Shown: piece after piece, positions 61,387 to 64,000 of the stretch
Layout: each line of letters opens with the position of its first letter
Numbering within the stretch: the stretch's first letter is position 1
Origin: Cytobacillus oceanisediminis
Lineage (GTDB): Bacteria > Bacillota > Bacilli > Bacillales > Cytobacillaceae
DNA length: 64,000 nt
Reading direction: 5' to 3'
Assembly (NCBI RefSeq): GCF_004366035.1
Contig: NZ_SOEE01000004.1
Span: forward strand, 196,007 to 260,006
Translations under genes and position numbers: made by a program
The notes under the pieces: model-generated
Databases searched by the model: none
What the model was told of the DNA's origin: nothing
What the model saw: only the letters and a program-made list of their open reading frames with translations

Positions 61387-62123
61387 TGAATATTGATGTG
61401 CTCACTCTGTTTCCTGAAATGTTTGAAGGCGTTTTTGGGCATTCCATCCTAAAAAAAGCGGCTGAAAATGAAGCAGTGAAATACAACGTGGTCAACTTTA
61501 GGGAATATGCCGACAATAAGCACAAAACAGTAGATGATTATCCATATGGCGGAGGGGCGGGAATGGTTTTAAAACCGCAGCCCATATTTGATGCTGTAGA
61601 TGATCTTCAAAGTAAAAGCGGGGCGTCTCCGAGGGTTATTCTCCTGTGTCCTCAAGGAGAACGCTTTACGCAGAAGAAAGCTGAAGAGCTTGCTGAAATG
61701 GATCACCTGATTTTTGTTTGCGGACATTACGAGGGGTATGATGAAAGAATACGGGAACATGTGGTAACCGATGAAATTTCGATTGGTGATTTTGTGCTGA
61801 CTGGAGGAGAGCTTGGAGCCATGGTGGTAATCGATAGTGTTGTCCGTTTGCTGCCAGGTGTATTGGGCAACGAAGAATCGCACATGAAGGACTCTTTCAG
61901 CACAGGTTTTCTTGAACACCCTCATTACACCCGTCCAGCGGATTTCAGGGGTATTAAAGTGCCGGATGTCCTCATCTCGGGGAATCATCGCCTTGTCGAC
62001 GAGTGGCGAGCCAAAGAATCCTTGAGAAGGACGTATTTAAGGCGTCCTGATCTTCTTGAGGATGCAGAGTTAACAAAAGAACAGCAAAAATGGCTAGAAG
62101 AAATAAAAGCGGAATCGCGTTAA
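61383..62123 (+). CDS. trmD: tRNA (guanine37-N1)-methyltransferase
   Basis: SPOUT methyltransferase making m1G37 in tRNAs, preventing +1 frameshifting. 246 residues. [12 protein letters not shown] lies at the start. SAM knot motifs are [11 protein letters not shown] and [17 protein letters not shown], with [16 protein letters not shown]. Two adjacent ATGs (61383, 61386) are possible starts; the first overlaps the rimM stop. Downstream gap contains a repeat and the rplS promoter. Confidence 0.97.
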   Translation: MMNIDVLTLFPEMFEGVFGHSILKKAAENEAVKYNVVNFREYADNKHKTVDDYPYGGGAGMVLKPQPIFDAVDDLQSKSGASPRVILLCPQGERFTQKKAEELAEMDHLIFVCGHYEGYDERIREHVVTDEISIGDFVLTGGELGAMVVIDSVVRLLPGVLGNEESHMKDSFSTGFLEHPHYTRPADFRGIKVPDVLISGNHRLVDEWRAKESLRRTYLRRPDLLEDAELTKEQQKWLEEIKAESR

Positions 62124-62151
62124 TCACCCCCGACATCTCGAGGGAATAGGC

Positions 62152-62233
62152 GCTCCATCCTAAAAGCTAACGCTTTTAGTCGTTCGATGATGATGCTGTC
62201 GAAGAGTTCCTTGTGGAGCTGGGCAGTTATCGA
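62152..62233 (-). repeat. Dispersed CTAAAAGCGTTAGC-type repeat, copy 2
   Basis: On the minus strand it reads AGCTCCACAAGGAAC, then TTCGACAGC, then CGACTAAAAGCGTTAGCTTT plus TAGGAT, the same order as the plus-strand copy at 20746. The core CTAAAAGC-GTTA-GCTTTTAG is a perfect hairpin here. It lies between trmD and the rplS promoter. Confidence 0.77.
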
Positions 62234-62278
62234 AGTTCAAAGATCTACTCTGATCTTAAAAAAAGAAGATAAATAACA

Positions 62279-62307
62279 TTGAAGTTGCCGTCCAAGTATG
62301 GTATGAT
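62279..62307 (+). promoter_or_regulatory. Promoter of rplS
   Basis: TTGAAG (62279-62284), 17-nt spacer and TATGAT (62302-62307) with extended -10 TG at 62299. Start expected near 62314. Confidence 0.7.
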
Positions 62308-62313
62308 ACTTTT

Positions 62314-62413
62314 TGTGACTTAGGCTGAACTTGTTCAGTTTGCGTCTGATAAAGATGTTCCGCTGCAAACATATAGGTTGTGCAAGAGCGTCTGCTGAGA
62401 GGAGTTGAAAACG
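62314..62413 (+). promoter_or_regulatory. Likely L19 ribosomal-protein leader
   Basis: About 100 nt of structured leader between the promoter and the rplS ATG, with CTGAACTTGTTCAG hairpin near 62332-62345 and ending GAGAGGAG. Firmicute rplS genes are known to carry an autoregulatory L19 leader at this position. Assignment rests on position and hairpins, not on a covariance search. Confidence 0.6.
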
Positions 62414-62758
62414 ATGCAAAAACTAATTGAAGAAATCACAAAAGAACAGCTTCGTACAGACCTTCCGTCTTTCCGTCCTGGTGATACTGTACGTGTACAC
62501 GTAAGTATTGTTGAGGGAACTCGTGAGCGTGTTCAGGTATACGAAGGTGTTGTGATTAAGCGTCGTGGTGGTGGAATCAGCGAAACTTTCACAGTTCGTA
62601 AGATTTCTTACGGTGTAGGCGTTGAGCGTACATTCCCTGTACACACACCTAAGATTGCGAAGCTTGAAGTTATCCGCCGCGGTAAAGTCCGCCGTGCGAA
62701 ACTTTACTACCTGCGTAACCTTCGCGGTAAAAAAGCTCGTATCAAAGAAATTCGATAA
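62414..62758 (+). CDS. rplS: 50S ribosomal protein bL19
   Basis: Large-subunit protein at the 30S-50S bridge. 114 residues. It begins [20 protein letters not shown] and has the signature [29 protein letters not shown] 62414 follows GAGAGGAG at SD distance; a TTG at 62405 in frame overlaps it and is rejected. Strong codon bias for high expression. Confidence 0.98.
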   Translation: MQKLIEEITKEQLRTDLPSFRPGDTVRVHVSIVEGTRERVQVYEGVVIKRRGGGISETFTVRKISYGVGVERTFPVHTPKIAKLEVIRRGKVRRAKLYYLRNLRGKKARIKEIR

Positions 62759-62770
62759 TAAAGAAAAGAA

Positions 62771-62798
62771 GGAGCTTGTTAAATCAAGCTCCTTTTTC
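62771..62798 (+). terminator. Intrinsic terminator of rplS
   Basis: Eight-base stem GGAGCTTG / CAAGCTCC, loop TTAAAT, then TTTTTC; longer pairing of flanking A/T runs is possible. Confidence 0.92.
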
Positions 62799-62957
62799 TT
62801 TCATGAGACAGCCGAATGCAAATAATATTACATAAATGTTAAATAATATATAAATAAGGTTCCCATCGTGTTTATTGAGAAGAATTTTTGTAAAATAAAA
62901 AAGACAACACTTTCCATGCAGATTAATTAATGGGGTAGAAGAATGGTGGGGGATTTA

Positions 62958-63509
62958 ATGGCAAAAAATAAAAATGAATTGTGGGAATGGACAAAGGCTC
63001 TTGTAATCGCAGTCCTGTTAGCGGCAGTCATCAGATATTTTTTATTTGCTCCGATTGTGGTTGACGGCTTGTCCATGATGCCAACATTGCATGATCAGGA
63101 TCGAATGATTGTTAATAAGTTCAGTTATAAGATTGGCGAGCCGGAGCGCTTCGATATCATTGTTTTCCATGCACCGGAAAACAAAGATTACATCAAAAGG
63201 GTAATAGGTCTTCCTGGAGATAAGATTGAATACAAAGATGATACTCTTTATGTAAATGGGAAAGCTTATGAAGAGCCTTACCTGGATGAATATAAAAAGC
63301 AGGTAATCGATGGGCCGCTGACGGAGCCGTTTACTTTAAAAGAAAAGATAGGACAGGAAACAGTGCCTGAAGGCCACTTATTTGTAATGGGTGACAACCG
63401 CCGCTTCAGCAAGGACAGCCGTCACATTGGCCCTGTTGCAATGGAAGAAGTACTGGGTGATGCTGGAGTAATATACTGGCCTATAGAGGACATTCGAATT
63501 GTTGATTGA
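62958..63509 (+). CDS. lepB: Signal peptidase I (prokaryotic P-type)
   Basis: Membrane serine-lysine protease that cleaves secretory signal peptides at the outer face. 183 residues from ATG 62958 (SD GGGGGA, 5 nt); an ATG at 62943 would add five residues and is also possible. One N-terminal helix is at about 13-31. The catalytic Ser39 is in VDGLSMMPTLH and Lys80 in YIKRVIGLPGD. The box E-like VMGDNRRFSKDSR follows. It matches B. subtilis SipS/SipT types. It sits between rplS and rbgA, an arrangement absent from B. subtilis 168 but seen in other bacilli. Confidence 0.95.
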   Translation: MAKNKNELWEWTKALVIAVLLAAVIRYFLFAPIVVDGLSMMPTLHDQDRMIVNKFSYKIGEPERFDIIVFHAPENKDYIKRVIGLPGDKIEYKDDTLYVNGKAYEEPYLDEYKKQVIDGPLTEPFTLKEKIGQETVPEGHLFVMGDNRRFSKDSRHIGPVAMEEVLGDAGVIYWPIEDIRIVD

Positions 63510-63551
63510 TTCTTTGCTTTGTAAATACATATTGGATGGAGGTGACCAGCT

Positions 63552-64000
63552 GTGACGATCCAGTGGTTTCCCGGCCATATGGCGAAAGCCCGCAGGCAGG
63601 TTACAGAAAAATTAAAACTGGTTGATATCATCTTTGAGCTCGTTGATGCAAGGATTCCATATTCATCACGAAATCCGATGATCGATGAAATTATTCAGCA
63701 CAAACCCCGCCTTGTTTTATTGAATAAAGCTGACATGGCTGATAAAGAAGTGACAAAAAAGTGGATCAAACATTTTGAAGATAAGGGTATAAGAGCTCTT
63801 GCGATAAACTCACAGGCCGGACAAGGCATGAAGGAAATCGTTTCCGCATCTCAGGGTATTCTTCAGGAAAAGTTCGATCGCATGAAGGCAAAGGGTGTCA
63901 AGCCGAGAGCAATCCGGGCAATGATTGTAGGTATTCCAAACGCTGGAAAGTCCACCCTTATCAATCGCCTGGCCAAAAAGAATATAGCCAGGACAGGAAA
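63552..64000 (+). CDS. rbgA: Ribosome biogenesis GTPase RbgA, 3' end cut by window
   Basis: Circularly permuted GTPase required for late 50S maturation (L16, L27 incorporation). The 149 visible residues begin [16 protein letters not shown], with permuted G4 LLNKADM and G1 [14 protein letters not shown] in the family order. GTG 63552 is six bases after a perfect GGAGGTGA SD. The C-terminal ANTAR-like RNA-binding part lies beyond the window. In B. subtilis ylqF/rbgA also follows rplS. Confidence 0.96.
   Translation, partial: MTIQWFPGHMAKARRQVTEKLKLVDIIFELVDARIPYSSRNPMIDEIIQHKPRLVLLNKADMADKEVTKKWIKHFEDKGIRALAINSQAGQGMKEIVSASQGILQEKFDRMKAKGVKPRAIRAMIVGIPNAGKSTLINRLAKKNIARTG

Noticed and set aside
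62241-62265. Hairpin AAGATC/GATCTT followed by A-run as a terminator before rplS
   Set aside because: The run after the stem is A, not T, on the plus strand; on the minus strand the T-run precedes the stem.

Overview
This is a stretch of conserved chromosomal core from an endospore-forming, low-GC Gram-positive bacterium of the family Bacillaceae. The evidence is gene order nearly collinear with the Bacillus subtilis pyr–ylo–rpe–fab–smc–ffh–rplS region, a 26-codon spoVM gene, a FapR operator, TTG/GTG starts with strong Shine-Dalgarno (SD) sequences, and Bacillus-type dispersed repeats. The genus cannot be fixed from this sequence alone. A Bacillus sensu lato relative (Cytobacillus/Mesobacillus-like) is my inference.

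Layout. Bases 1-9395 hold the 3' part of the pyrimidine operon (pyrB' C AA AB K D F E), all overlapping and translationally coupled, ending in a bidirectional terminator shared with convergent rqcH. Bases 11.7-29.8 kb carry yloB (Ca P-type ATPase), yloC-remA-gmk-rpoZ, then coaBC-priA-def-fmt-rsmB-rlmN-prpC-prkC-rsgA-rpe-thiN. This run covers nucleotide and cofactor metabolism, replication restart, start-tRNA formylation and deformylation, rRNA methylation, and the PASTA kinase/phosphatase pair. Bases 29.9-33 kb hold spoVM, rpmB (minus strand) and the asp23-like gene with fakA. Bases 33.1-45.1 kb hold recG, the FapR-controlled lipid cluster fapR-plsX-fabD-fabG-acpP, then rnc-smc-ftsY. Bases 57.7-64 kb hold ylxM-ffh, rpsP-khpA, ylqD-rimM-trmD, rplS with a leader, signal peptidase I and the start of rbgA.

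The main departure from the B. subtilis order is a 12-kb, eight-gene operon (45.4-57.6 kb) between ftsY and ylxM-ffh. It encodes a secreted/membrane protein with a glutamine-amidotransferase-like region, an ABC ATPase and ABC-2 permease, a membrane coiled-coil protein with a Gly/Ser/Asn-rich linker, a MoxR AAA+ ATPase, a soluble DUF58 protein and two membrane-anchored von Willebrand A (vWA) proteins with intact MIDAS motifs. I infer an envelope-facing MoxR/vWA chaperone-like machine coupled to an ABC transporter. It has its own promoter, with a palindrome over the -10 box. This is the best candidate for an undescribed system.

Other synteny differences are no cys/sir genes between pyrE and rqcH, no sdaAB-sdaAA between fakA and recG, a terminator plus repeat splitting khpA from ylqD, and lepB/sip between rplS and rbgA. 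At least three dispersed intergenic repeat families are present: one with four co-oriented copies of decreasing length, one with two copies in opposite orientation, and one single copy that I recognise from other Bacillus genomes. A large imperfect hairpin followed by a terminator-like hairpin lies between acpP and rnc.
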